A stretch of 64,000 bases of DNA, from contig NZ_FXTE01000001.1 of assembly GCF_900182615.1 (NCBI RefSeq), positions 992,001-1,056,000 on the forward strand, read 5' to 3'. A program made the position numbers and the translations under genes. The stretch comes from Ruegeria faecimaris (lineage in GTDB: Bacteria > Pseudomonadota > Alphaproteobacteria > Rhodobacterales > Rhodobacteraceae). Positions 45,980-54,130 of this stretch are shown here, piece after piece (position 1 is the first letter of the stretch; every line of letters starts with the position of its first letter). A model generated the notes under the pieces. It saw only the letters and a list, made by a program, of their open reading frames with translations. It made no database searches and was not told the origin of the DNA.

Positions 45980-47266
45980 ATGACACAGGCGCTGCGGCTT
46001 GGAATTGCGGGCTTGGGAACTGTTGGTGTGGGTGTCGTCAGGATCGTGCGCCGCCATGCCGACCTGCTGCAGGCACGAACGGGTCGTCCCATCCAGATCA
46101 CAGCGGTTTCCGCGCGTGATGCTGGCAAGGATCGCGGTGTGAACCTGTCGGATTATGCTTGGGAAACTGACCCTGTCGCATTGGCGCAGCGCGACGATAT
46201 TGATGTTTTTGTTGAACTGATGGGCGGGGAAAACGGACCTGCCAAAGCCTCGGTCGAAGCGGCGCTAGCCAGTGGTAAGGATGTCGTCACCGCCAACAAG
46301 GCCCTGTTGGCCATTCACGGTCAGGAACTGGCCGAAATGGCCGAAGCCGCGGGCCGTGTGATCCGTTTCGAAGCGGCCGTGGCTGGCGGCATTCCAGTGA
46401 TCAAATCCCTGACCGAAGGACTTGCGGGTAACGAAATCACCCGCGTCATGGGGGTGATGAATGGCACATGCAACTATATCCTGACCCGGATGCAATCGCA
46501 GCGGCAGGGATATAACGCCCTGTTCGACGAATGCGCGCAGCTGGGTTACCTTGAAGCCGATCCAAATCTGGATGTGGGCGGGATAGACGCCGCCCATAAA
46601 CTGGCGCTGCTTGCCTCAATCGCATTCGGCACCAAACCAAATTTCGACGGGATCGAGATCGAAGGCATTCAGCAGATCAGTCTGGATGACATCGACCAGG
46701 CCCATGACATGGGATACCGGATCAAACTGTTGGGCGTGGCTCAGCGCACGGCACGGGGGCTTGAACAGCGGATGCAGCCGTGTCTGGTACCCAGTGACTC
46801 GCCCCTGGGCCAGCTTGAAGGCGGCACCAATATGGTGGTGATCGAAGGCGACGCGGTCGAGCAGGTTGTTCTGCGTGGCCCCGGAGCTGGCGAGGGTCCA
46901 ACGGCCAGCGCGGTGATGGGCGATGTCTGCGATCTGGCACGTGGGCTTCAGATTCCGACCTTCGGCCGCCCTGCCAGTTCGTTGCAGGACGCAGTGCCAG
47001 CGCTGACTGGTCGCCCTGCCCCCTATTATTTGCGTCTGGGTCTGCTGGACAAACCCGGCGCCTTGGCCAAAGTTGCGGCCATCCTGGGCGATGCCGGGGT
47101 CTCGATTGATCGCATGCGCCAATACGCCCATGCGGAAAGCACCGCGCCGGTTCTGATAGTTACCCACAAAACCACCCGTGCCACGCTGGATGTCGCCTTG
47201 CTGGGCCTGCACGAGACCGATGTTGTTTCGGGCACACCGGTTGCTTTGCGGATTGAAGAGGTTTGA
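45980..47266 (+). CDS. hom: Homoserine dehydrogenase
   Basis: A 428-aa enzyme reducing aspartate semialdehyde to homoserine for threonine and methionine. The nucleotide-binding GLGTVGVGVVRI motif, the catalytic GGIPVIKSLTEGLAG and MGVMNGTCNYIL segments and a C-terminal ACT domain (LRLGLLDKPGALAKVAAIL), the site of threonine feedback, are clear. Followed by glpX and recJ, a standard Rhodobacterales order. Confidence 0.97.
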   Translation: MTQALRLGIAGLGTVGVGVVRIVRRHADLLQARTGRPIQITAVSARDAGKDRGVNLSDYAWETDPVALAQRDDIDVFVELMGGENGPAKASVEAALASGKDVVTANKALLAIHGQELAEMAEAAGRVIRFEAAVAGGIPVIKSLTEGLAGNEITRVMGVMNGTCNYILTRMQSQRQGYNALFDECAQLGYLEADPNLDVGGIDAAHKLALLASIAFGTKPNFDGIEIEGIQQISLDDIDQAHDMGYRIKLLGVAQRTARGLEQRMQPCLVPSDSPLGQLEGGTNMVVIEGDAVEQVVLRGPGAGEGPTASAVMGDVCDLARGLQIPTFGRPASSLQDAVPALTGRPAPYYLRLGLLDKPGALAKVAAILGDAGVSIDRMRQYAHAESTAPVLIVTHKTTRATLDVALLGLHETDVVSGTPVALRIEEV

Positions 47267-47335
47267 CCCTTGCGGCCTGCACGATACGCAGGCTATGCCG
47301 GACAAGACGCCGATACTGACCTGAGGATAGTGAAA

Positions 47336-48319
47336 ATGAGTGCTGCCAAGATTGATTTCAATGACCGCCTGTTGTCTCTGGGCCTGGCGCGGGTTGCGGA
47401 ACAGGCTGCGCTTGCTTCGGCTTCGCTGGTTGGACGGGGTGATGAAAAGGCCGCTGACCAGGCCGCTGTGAATGCCATGCGCGAACAGCTGAACCTTCTG
47501 GATATCGCCGGTGTCGTTGTCATCGGTGAAGGCGAGCGCGACGAAGCGCCGATGCTGTACATTGGCGAAGAGGTCGGGTCCGGCAATGGTCCCGGCGTCG
47601 ACATCGCGCTGGACCCGCTGGAAGGCACCACGCTGACCGCCAAGGACATGCCCAACGCGTTGACTGTCATTGCGATGGGTCCGCGCGGATCAATGCTGCA
47701 TGCGCCGGACGTCTATATGGACAAACTGGCCGTTGGCCCGGGCTTCCCCGAAGGCGTTGTCAGCCTGGACATGAGCCCGCGCGAGCGTGTCGAAGCGCTG
47801 GCCAAGGCCAAGGATTGCGAGCCTGCCGACATTACCGTCTGCATTCTGGAACGCCCTCGGCATGAGGCTATGATTGCCGAAGTTCGCGAAACCGGTGCAT
47901 CTATCCGCCTGATCACCGATGGTGATGTTGCTGGCGTCATGCACTGCGCCGAAAGCGAAGTCACCGGGATCGACATGTATATGGGCCAAGGCGGCGCACC
48001 CGAAGGTGTTCTGGCCGCCGCAGCGCTGAAATGTATGGGCGGGCAGATCTTTGGTCGCCTGCTGTTCCGCAATGATGACGAACGCGGCCGCGCAGCCAAA
48101 GCGGGCATCACCGATCTGGACCGCATCTATTCGCGCGATGAGATGGTAACCGCCGATGTGATCTTTGCCGCAACCGGCGTCACCGGCGGCTCTTTGCTGC
48201 CGCGTATCAAGCGCGAGCCGGGCTGGGTTGAAACCACCACTCTGCTGATGCGGTCGAAAACCGGGTCGGTTCGGCGCATGTCCTACCGCACGCCGACGTG
48301 GTCGCATAACGACGGCTAA
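47336..48319 (+). CDS. glpX: Fructose-1,6-bisphosphatase class II
   Basis: A 327-aa GlpX-type phosphatase of gluconeogenesis. Metal and phosphate motifs are VVIGEGERDEAPML, ALDPLEGTT and the LITDGDVAGVM region. The start at MSAAKIDF has an AGG-containing site; a longer frame is open upstream. Possibly cotranscribed with hom. Confidence 0.95.
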   Translation: MSAAKIDFNDRLLSLGLARVAEQAALASASLVGRGDEKAADQAAVNAMREQLNLLDIAGVVVIGEGERDEAPMLYIGEEVGSGNGPGVDIALDPLEGTTLTAKDMPNALTVIAMGPRGSMLHAPDVYMDKLAVGPGFPEGVVSLDMSPRERVEALAKAKDCEPADITVCILERPRHEAMIAEVRETGASIRLITDGDVAGVMHCAESEVTGIDMYMGQGGAPEGVLAAAALKCMGGQIFGRLLFRNDDERGRAAKAGITDLDRIYSRDEMVTADVIFAATGVTGGSLLPRIKREPGWVETTTLLMRSKTGSVRRMSYRTPTWSHNDG

Positions 48320-48363
48320 GATCTTGCGCCTGACCATCGTGCAGGGCTATCCATAGAAATGAT

Positions 48364-48391
48364 AAGGCCGGGTCCGCGAGGGTCCGGCCTT
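48364..48391 (+). terminator. Hairpin between glpX and recJ
   Basis: AAGGCCGG (48364-48371) and CCGGCCTT (48384-48391) form an 8-bp stem around a 12-nt loop, 45 nt after the glpX stop. It has no T-run and may only slow polymerase before recJ. Confidence 0.45.
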
Positions 48392-48410
48392 GGCACATCA
48401 GGGGCAGGAC

Positions 48411-50153
48411 ATGAGCTTTCTTGGGGTTGAACATTCACTGTCAGCACGTCGCTGGGTCGGCCCCTCGGCGGATGTAGAGCGCGCGACCGAGGTGCTGGTA
48501 CAACAAGCCGGATTGCCCCGGGCCGTCTGTCAGGTTCTGGCCCGGCGCGGTGTTCCGGCAATGGAAGCTCCGGGATTTCTAGAACCCAAACTGAAAGAGC
48601 TGTTGCCCGATCCGCGCGCGATGAAAGACATGGAAACCGCTGCAACCCGTTTTCTGACTGCGGTCCGTCTAAAGCAGCGCATTGCGATCTTTGCCGATTA
48701 TGACGTCGACGGAGGCAGTTCGGCTGCTCTGCTACTCACGTGGTTGCGTCAGATGGGCCTGCAGGCGACGCTCTATGTGCCTGACCGGATTGATGAGGGC
48801 TATGGCCCCAACGTCCCGGCGATGCAGGAACTGGCCGCCGCGCATGATCTGATTATCTGCGTCGATTGCGGAACCCTCAGCCATGAACCCATCGCCGCCG
48901 CAAAGGGGGCCGATGTCATCGTCCTGGACCACCACCTTGGTGGCGAAACTTTGCCCGATTGCGTGGCCGTGGTGAACCCGAACAGACAGGACGAAAGCGG
49001 CGATCTTGGCTATTTTTGTGCCGCCGCCGTCGTGTTCCTGATGCTGGTCGAGGCCGGACGGCAACTGCGCGAAGCGGGTGCAAAAGGGCCTGACCTGATT
49101 GCAATGCTAGACCTTGTGGCGCTGGCCACGGTGGCGGATGTGGCTCCTTTGATCGGTGCAAACCGCGCGCTTGTGCGTCAGGGGCTGAAGGTCATGGCGC
49201 AACGACAAAGACCGGGGTTGGTGGCGCTGTCGGATGTGGCGCGGATGGATTCCGCGCCCAACAGCTATCATCTGGGGTTCATGCTGGGCCCGCGCGTCAA
49301 CGCAGGGGGCCGGATCGGCCAGGCCGATCTGGGTGCCCGGCTGCTCAGCACCGATTCAACCCATGAAGCAGAGGCTCTGTCGCAGCGGCTGGACGAGTTG
49401 AACACCGAGCGGCGCGATATTGAAAATGCGGTTCGGGCAGCCGCCATGGAACAGGCCGAAGAACGGGGCCTTGATGCGCCCTTGGTCTGGGCGGCCGGGG
49501 AAGGCTGGCATCCGGGCGTTGTCGGCATCGTCGCGTCGCGCCTCAAAGAAACCGCCAACCGCCCGGCCATCGTCATCGGTCTGGACGGGGATGAGGGCAA
49601 AGGATCGGGCCGATCAGTGACCGGTGTCGATCTGGGTGCCTCGATTCAGCGGCTGGCGGCGGAAGGTCTGCTGGTCAAGGGCGGCGGCCACAAGATGGCG
49701 GCTGGCCTGACGGTCATGCGTGATCAGCTGGAACCGGCGATGGAACGGCTCAGCGAATTGCTGGCAAAACAAGGGGCAGGTCAAACCGGCCCTGCTGACC
49801 TGAAACTGGAAGGCACACTTATGCCCGGCGCGGCCACTGTCGATCTGATTGAACAGATTGAAAAAGCAGGGCCTTTCGGCGCCAGTGCTCCGGCTCCGCG
49901 GTATGCCTTTCCGGACTTACAAGTGCGCTTTGCCAAGCGGGTCGGCGACTCCCATCTGAAGCTGTCGCTGTCGGACGGGGTGGGTGCCGGGTTGGATGCC
50001 ATTGCGTTTGGCGCCTTTGACGGACCAATGGGGGAACGGCTGACCAATCACGGCGGCGCACGCTTTCATTTCGCCGGACGACTTGAGGTGAACACATGGG
50101 GTGGACGGCAAACTGTACAACTCAGATTGGAAGATGCCGCCGAGGCGATCTAA
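48411..50153 (+). CDS. recJ: Single-stranded-DNA-specific exonuclease RecJ
   Basis: A 580-aa 5'-3' exonuclease of recombination and mismatch repair. DHH-phosphoesterase motifs are present: IFADYDVDGGSSAALL, CVDCGT, VLDHHLGGETLP, and the DHHA1-type GKGSGRSVTGVDLGASIQ with GGHKMAAGLT. ATG 48411 follows GGGGCAGG. Confidence 0.96.
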   Translation: MSFLGVEHSLSARRWVGPSADVERATEVLVQQAGLPRAVCQVLARRGVPAMEAPGFLEPKLKELLPDPRAMKDMETAATRFLTAVRLKQRIAIFADYDVDGGSSAALLLTWLRQMGLQATLYVPDRIDEGYGPNVPAMQELAAAHDLIICVDCGTLSHEPIAAAKGADVIVLDHHLGGETLPDCVAVVNPNRQDESGDLGYFCAAAVVFLMLVEAGRQLREAGAKGPDLIAMLDLVALATVADVAPLIGANRALVRQGLKVMAQRQRPGLVALSDVARMDSAPNSYHLGFMLGPRVNAGGRIGQADLGARLLSTDSTHEAEALSQRLDELNTERRDIENAVRAAAMEQAEERGLDAPLVWAAGEGWHPGVVGIVASRLKETANRPAIVIGLDGDEGKGSGRSVTGVDLGASIQRLAAEGLLVKGGGHKMAAGLTVMRDQLEPAMERLSELLAKQGAGQTGPADLKLEGTLMPGAATVDLIEQIEKAGPFGASAPAPRYAFPDLQVRFAKRVGDSHLKLSLSDGVGAGLDAIAFGAFDGPMGERLTNHGGARFHFAGRLEVNTWGGRQTVQLRLEDAAEAI

Positions 50154-50203
50154 GGCCGCATTCGCCACCGCCAAAAAACTTTCACAACCCTGCGTTTTTC
50201 GGC

Positions 50204-50232
50204 TTGCGGGGGTCAGAGTGAAACCGTAAAAG
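50204..50232 (+). promoter_or_regulatory. Probable promoter of the first tRNA-Glu
   Basis: TTGCGG (50204-50209) and TAAAAG (50227-50232) are 17 nt apart, with the tRNA 5' end 20 nt downstream. Confidence 0.4.
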
Positions 50233-50251
50233 GCCCCCCACAAGCTAGCGT

Positions 50252-50326
50252 GGCCCGTTCGTCTATCGGTTAGGACGCCAGGTTTTCAACCTGGAAAGAG
50301 GGGTTCGATTCCCCTACGGGCTACCA
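50252..50326 (+). tRNA. tRNA-Glu (TTC), copy 1
   Basis: A 75-nt cloverleaf with acceptor GGCCCGT/ACGGGCT, anticodon loop TTTTCAA (anticodon TTC), T loop GGTTCGATTCC-type and an encoded CCA. Confidence 0.97.
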
Positions 50327-50397
50327 GCTTGAATTTTCGCCTATTTTCCAGCGGGTTGGCCATAGCTAGCCGTGGAATTGCCAAGGCTAGCCAATGT

Positions 50398-50472
50398 GGC
50401 CCGTTCGTCTATCGGTTAGGACGCCAGGTTTTCAACCTGGAAAGAGGGGTTCGATTCCCCTACGGGCTACCA
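50398..50472 (+). tRNA. tRNA-Glu (TTC), copy 2
   Basis: Identical over all 75 nt to copy 1, 71 nt downstream. Its CCA end is 5 nt from the stop of the convergent V-ATPase subunit A gene. Confidence 0.97.
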
Positions 50473-50477
50473 CTTCA

Positions 50478-52319
50478 TCACACACCGAACTTTTCCTGAC
50501 ACAGGGCCTGCACCTGTCCCCAGACAGATTTGAATTCCGGCGTGTTTTCGGCGGCATAGTGGAAGTTCTTCATCAACCCTGTAAGCTGAGTGAAGACCTG
50601 GCGTACCTCGGCCTTGTCGGCGAACTGCGCGGTGGATTGAGTGACGCCATAGACCAGTTTGAACGTCATCTTCTGACGCTCTAGCGGCACCGACGCATCC
50701 ACCGGGTCAAAGGCATCCTGCTGCAGATAGACCATGTCGACAAACAGCGCCTTTTGCTGAGTCACAAAATCCTCGATCGTGACCCCTTCCTCGCCGGTCA
50801 CCTGCATCATCTGGTCAACCTGTTCGCCCCTTTCGATCAATGCCAGCAAGTCGCGCACTTTGGCCGTCCATCCGGCTTCGGCGTTGGTGTCGTACCAGTC
50901 CGAGAGCTGTTCCAGATAACGCGACCAGCTGAGCATCGGATCGACTGCGGGATAGAACCGCTTGTAGGCGCGTTCGGACGACAGGCCGAGGAAACACTTC
51001 ACCGTGGACAGCGTCGATTGCGTGACCGGTTCATCAAAGTTCCCACCTGCCGGTGACACGGTCCCGATCAGGGTCAGGCTGCCGGTGTCCCCATCATTGG
51101 TCTTCATCGCTCCGGCGCGTTCGTACAACCCCTTGATCGAGCTTTCGAGATAGGCGGGAAAGCCCTCTTCCCCCGGAATTTCTTCGAGCTTGCCGGAGGT
51201 CTCGCGCATGGCCTGAGCCCAGCGGCTGGTACTGTCCGCAATCAGCAGCACGTCGTACCCCATCTGGCGGTAATATTCGCCCAGGGTGATCCCGGTGAAT
51301 ATAGACGCCTCGCGCGCGGCTACGGGCATCGAGGAGGTGTTGCAGATGATGATCGTCCGGTCCATCAGACTGCCGCCAGTGGTCGGGTCGGTCATCTTCG
51401 GGAATTCCGCAATCGTCTCGACAACCTCACCCGCGCGTTCACCACAGGCCACCACGATCACGATGTCCACCTTGGCGTTGCGTGCAATCAGGTTCTGCAG
51501 CACCGTCTTGCCTGCGCCGAACGGACCGGGAATACAGGCCGTCCCACCGCGGGCAATCGGAAAGAACGTGTCGATCAGGCGCTGAGAGGTCAAGACAGGT
51601 TCGGTTGGATAGAGCCGCTCGGACAAGGTGCGTTTCAGAACGTTTTCCGGCAAAGCCCGCCGTACCGGCCATTTCTGCGACAGGGTCAGCGTGTGCTCAC
51701 CGCCCTGTGCATCTTCAAGCCGCGCCACGATATCATGGATCATGGCCGCACCCTTCTGAACCCAAATGACTTTGTAGTCCCCAACCCAATTAAAGGGCAG
51801 CATGATCTTATGGGTGAAATGCCCCTCGGGCACCGCCCCGATGCTGTCGCCTGTTGTGACCGTGTCGCCCACCTTGACCGATGGGGTAAACGACCACTTT
51901 GCCTGAGTGTCCAGCGGCGCCACGTCCGCCCCACGCGGCAGAAAGATTCCGAATTCTGCCGCCACTTTGGCCAAAGGCGACTGCAAGCCGTCAAACACCT
52001 GCCCCAACAGCCCAGGACCAAGTTCGACGGAGAGCAGCTGCCCGGATTGTTCGACCGGGTCGCCCACGGCGACGCCATCAGTGCTTTCGTAAACCTGCAC
52101 ATCGGCAGTGTCGCCCCGCACCCGTAACACTTCGGCTTTCAGACGTTCCTGACGTCCACCGGGGCCGGGCCGCGTGGGCAGAATGAAAACGACCTCATTC
52201 TTGACCAGCTGTCCGGGATGGCCTGTGGCATCAGGGTTCGCCTGAATTTGTACCAGCCCTTCCTGTACCGAGACGACGCGGGCAGTAGAGGTCTGCGTGG
52301 CGGAGGTTGGGGCTGTCAT
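50478..52319 (-). CDS. ntpA: V/A-type ATPase catalytic subunit A
   Basis: A 613-aa catalytic subunit. The P-loop GPFGAGKT covers residues 265-272 (Lys271); the long non-homologous insert typical of A subunits lies before it (about 120-200), and the Walker B region includes DVLLIADSTSRWAQAMRE. Together with B it forms the hexameric head that makes or breaks down ATP. Last gene of the seven-gene operon, overlapping the DUF2764 gene (ATGA). Confidence 0.97.
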   Translation of the reverse strand: MTAPTSATQTSTARVVSVQEGLVQIQANPDATGHPGQLVKNEVVFILPTRPGPGGRQERLKAEVLRVRGDTADVQVYESTDGVAVGDPVEQSGQLLSVELGPGLLGQVFDGLQSPLAKVAAEFGIFLPRGADVAPLDTQAKWSFTPSVKVGDTVTTGDSIGAVPEGHFTHKIMLPFNWVGDYKVIWVQKGAAMIHDIVARLEDAQGGEHTLTLSQKWPVRRALPENVLKRTLSERLYPTEPVLTSQRLIDTFFPIARGGTACIPGPFGAGKTVLQNLIARNAKVDIVIVVACGERAGEVVETIAEFPKMTDPTTGGSLMDRTIIICNTSSMPVAAREASIFTGITLGEYYRQMGYDVLLIADSTSRWAQAMRETSGKLEEIPGEEGFPAYLESSIKGLYERAGAMKTNDGDTGSLTLIGTVSPAGGNFDEPVTQSTLSTVKCFLGLSSERAYKRFYPAVDPMLSWSRYLEQLSDWYDTNAEAGWTAKVRDLLALIERGEQVDQMMQVTGEEGVTIEDFVTQQKALFVDMVYLQQDAFDPVDASVPLERQKMTFKLVYGVTQSTAQFADKAEVRQVFTQLTGLMKNFHYAAENTPEFKSVWGQVQALCQEKFGV

Positions 52320-53008
52320 GCGCTTACTCCCTCGAAATCTAAGTCGATCGCACTTGCCATGGCGTGTTGCGCCAGTTTCTCAAAGCGCGTTGCCGCGTCA
52401 CGCGCATTGCTTTGCGCCCAGCGATCAAAAATATTCCAGATCAGAACATAAATCGCCACGGCTTCGAAATCGAACAGATGGCGCGCGGCGTAGCGTTTCA
52501 GTTGCTTATGGCTGACCGACAAAAGCAACCGTTCAAGCCCCAAGGGATCATCGACATCCAGCAAGTGTTTGGCTTCTTTGATCCAGGGCATTGGGGTTTC
52601 CAGCCGAAAGGCAGGGTCGCCCCAGTTGGCCGGAATGAGTCGGCTCCAGCGTCCAATGCCATAGACGCCACTAGGTGCAGCACCCCCCTGTTTGCGCAGG
52701 CGCAGCGCGGCAACCGCCGTCCTCAAATCCATCCGTTCCATGAACAGCTTGCGCAAGGTCAGTTGTGGAATGTGCCGGAGCGCTTCTTTGCATCGCTCAA
52801 TGGTCTGTGCATCCGTGACGTTCATATCATAGTTGTTCCAGTTCAGAGCGTGTTCCATTACCTCCAGAACCCGTGCATCCGCTGGTGTCAGCACCCGCAA
52901 TCGCCGGTCCAGCCTGAGCCGCGACAGCGGAGGTTGTTTGGCGATGAACAACCGTTCCGAGCCCGGCAGGCTGCTGATCAGCGCGATATAGGCGTCAGGG
53001 TCCGACAT
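52316..53008 (-). CDS. DUF2764 protein, V-ATPase operon-associated subunit
   Basis: A 230-aa helical, soluble protein (segments SSLPGSERLFIAKQPPLS, PQLTLRKLFMERMDLR, KRYAARHLFDFEAVAIYVLIW). The same family sits between subunits E and A in chlamydial and spirochaetal V-ATPase operons. With no subunit C (AC39/NtpC) or F gene here, it is a candidate for the missing stalk or d-like part; that is inference. It starts 1 nt after the E stop and overlaps A. Confidence 0.82.
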   Translation of the reverse strand: MSDPDAYIALISSLPGSERLFIAKQPPLSRLRLDRRLRVLTPADARVLEVMEHALNWNNYDMNVTDAQTIERCKEALRHIPQLTLRKLFMERMDLRTAVAALRLRKQGGAAPSGVYGIGRWSRLIPANWGDPAFRLETPMPWIKEAKHLLDVDDPLGLERLLLSVSHKQLKRYAARHLFDFEAVAIYVLIWNIFDRWAQSNARDAATRFEKLAQHAMASAIDLDFEGVSA

Positions 53009-53009
53009 G

Positions 53010-53687
53010 TTACCGGATCACACCTTCCAAAACGGCACGAAACCGCGGCTGCAAATGTTCCATCAACAACGAGGCGACGGCCTTATCGGTCAGATCCAGA
53101 ACAACCCCCTGTTCATCAGCCCGGATGCGGATGCCATTCTGGGTGTCATCCGCGCTGTGCAGCTCAACCTGTTCCTTCAGCATTTCAGCCGTCAGTCCCA
53201 GAACGTAACGCGTCAGCTTTCCCGACTGAATATCATCGGCGTTCTGTTTGATGTCATCCTGAGTGGCGACCCTGGGAGGCAGTATGACCTGCGCGGGCCC
53301 TTCCAGTCTGGCGTCTGACGCGGCGCGACCGACGACTTCAAGGATCATTTGTTTCAGCAGTTCAGGATCAGTCATTTCTTGGGTGACCAGCCGTTCAACA
53401 TCCTTGCGGAATCGATCTGTCAGACCGGCCTTCATTGTAAGCACCGCATCACGCATCGCTGTGTTCAGCGCCTCTTCTCCGGCTGTGCGATAATTATCCG
53501 CCTCGGCACGGGCCTTTTTCCGATACTCATCTACGTCGCGCTTGGCATCGGCAAGAATTTTGGCCGCCTCGGCTTTGGCATCAGCGCGCAGCTTGTCTGC
53601 ATCGGCCTGACCGGCAGCCACACCATCGCTGCGCAGCTTGTCGATCAGCGCATCCACCCCATGCGAAATCATCCCGTCCTGTGCCAT
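53010..53687 (-). CDS. ntpE: V/A-type ATPase peripheral stalk subunit E
   Basis: A 225-aa protein: an Ala/Lys/Glu/Asp-rich coiled coil at residues 15-75 (ADKLRADAKAEAAKILADAK), then a compact C-terminal domain. It forms the stator that joins head and membrane part. It shares one base with the end of the K gene. Confidence 0.9.
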   Translation of the reverse strand: MAQDGMISHGVDALIDKLRSDGVAAGQADADKLRADAKAEAAKILADAKRDVDEYRKKARAEADNYRTAGEEALNTAMRDAVLTMKAGLTDRFRKDVERLVTQEMTDPELLKQMILEVVGRAASDARLEGPAQVILPPRVATQDDIKQNADDIQSGKLTRYVLGLTAEMLKEQVELHSADDTQNGIRIRADEQGVVLDLTDKAVASLLMEHLQPRFRAVLEGVIR

Positions 53688-54130
53688 CAGCTAATCCCCG
53701 CGCTGATGACCAAAGCAAAGACAAAGGCAAATACGCCAAAGCCCTCGATGATTGCAGCCGGCGCAAGTGACAGGCCAAAAATCTCGGGCTTTTCCTTGGT
53801 TGCGTTGATCGCTGCAGCACAGGCCCTTCCCTGCCAGATGCCGCAATACATCAGGGCGATGCCCGACAGGATACCGATCCCGAACAGCCCGCCTGCATTT
53901 TCAGGCGTCACATCGCGGTTCAGTGTAAACATGATGACAATGCCGTAGATCACCATGGTCGAGGGAAAGGCCGACACGCCAATGAACCGGCCATACCCGC
54001 CTTCGGTTTCCGTCATCGCTCCGATACTGGCCTGTCCAGCAATGGAACAGCCAATCGCGCTTGCTGCGGCGCCCAGCGCCATGGGGGCATAGATCCCCAA
54101 CCAACCCAATGTAAGTACAAGCTCATTCAT
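53687..54130 (-). CDS. ntpK: V/A-type ATPase proteolipid ring subunit K
   Basis: A 147-aa, four-helix (double-hairpin) ring protein. The essential carboxylate is Glu129 in the last helix. Against the Enterococcus hirae Na+ ring, Thr64, Gln110 and Glu139 align with Thr58, Gln100 and Glu129, but Gln65 is replaced by Met59 (FPSTMVIYG versus LPGTQGLYG). One Na+ ligand is thus lost, which suggests proton coupling. Overlaps ntpI (ATGA). Confidence 0.93.
   Translation of the reverse strand: MNELVLTLGWLGIYAPMALGAAASAIGCSIAGQASIGAMTETEGGYGRFIGVSAFPSTMVIYGIVIMFTLNRDVTPENAGGLFGIGILSGIALMYCGIWQGRACAAAINATKEKPEIFGLSLAPAAIIEGFGVFAFVFALVISAGIS

Noticed and set aside
50252..50472. Integrated genomic island with att sites at tRNA-Glu
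   Set aside because: No integrase or second attachment repeat is visible, so only the adjacency is reported.
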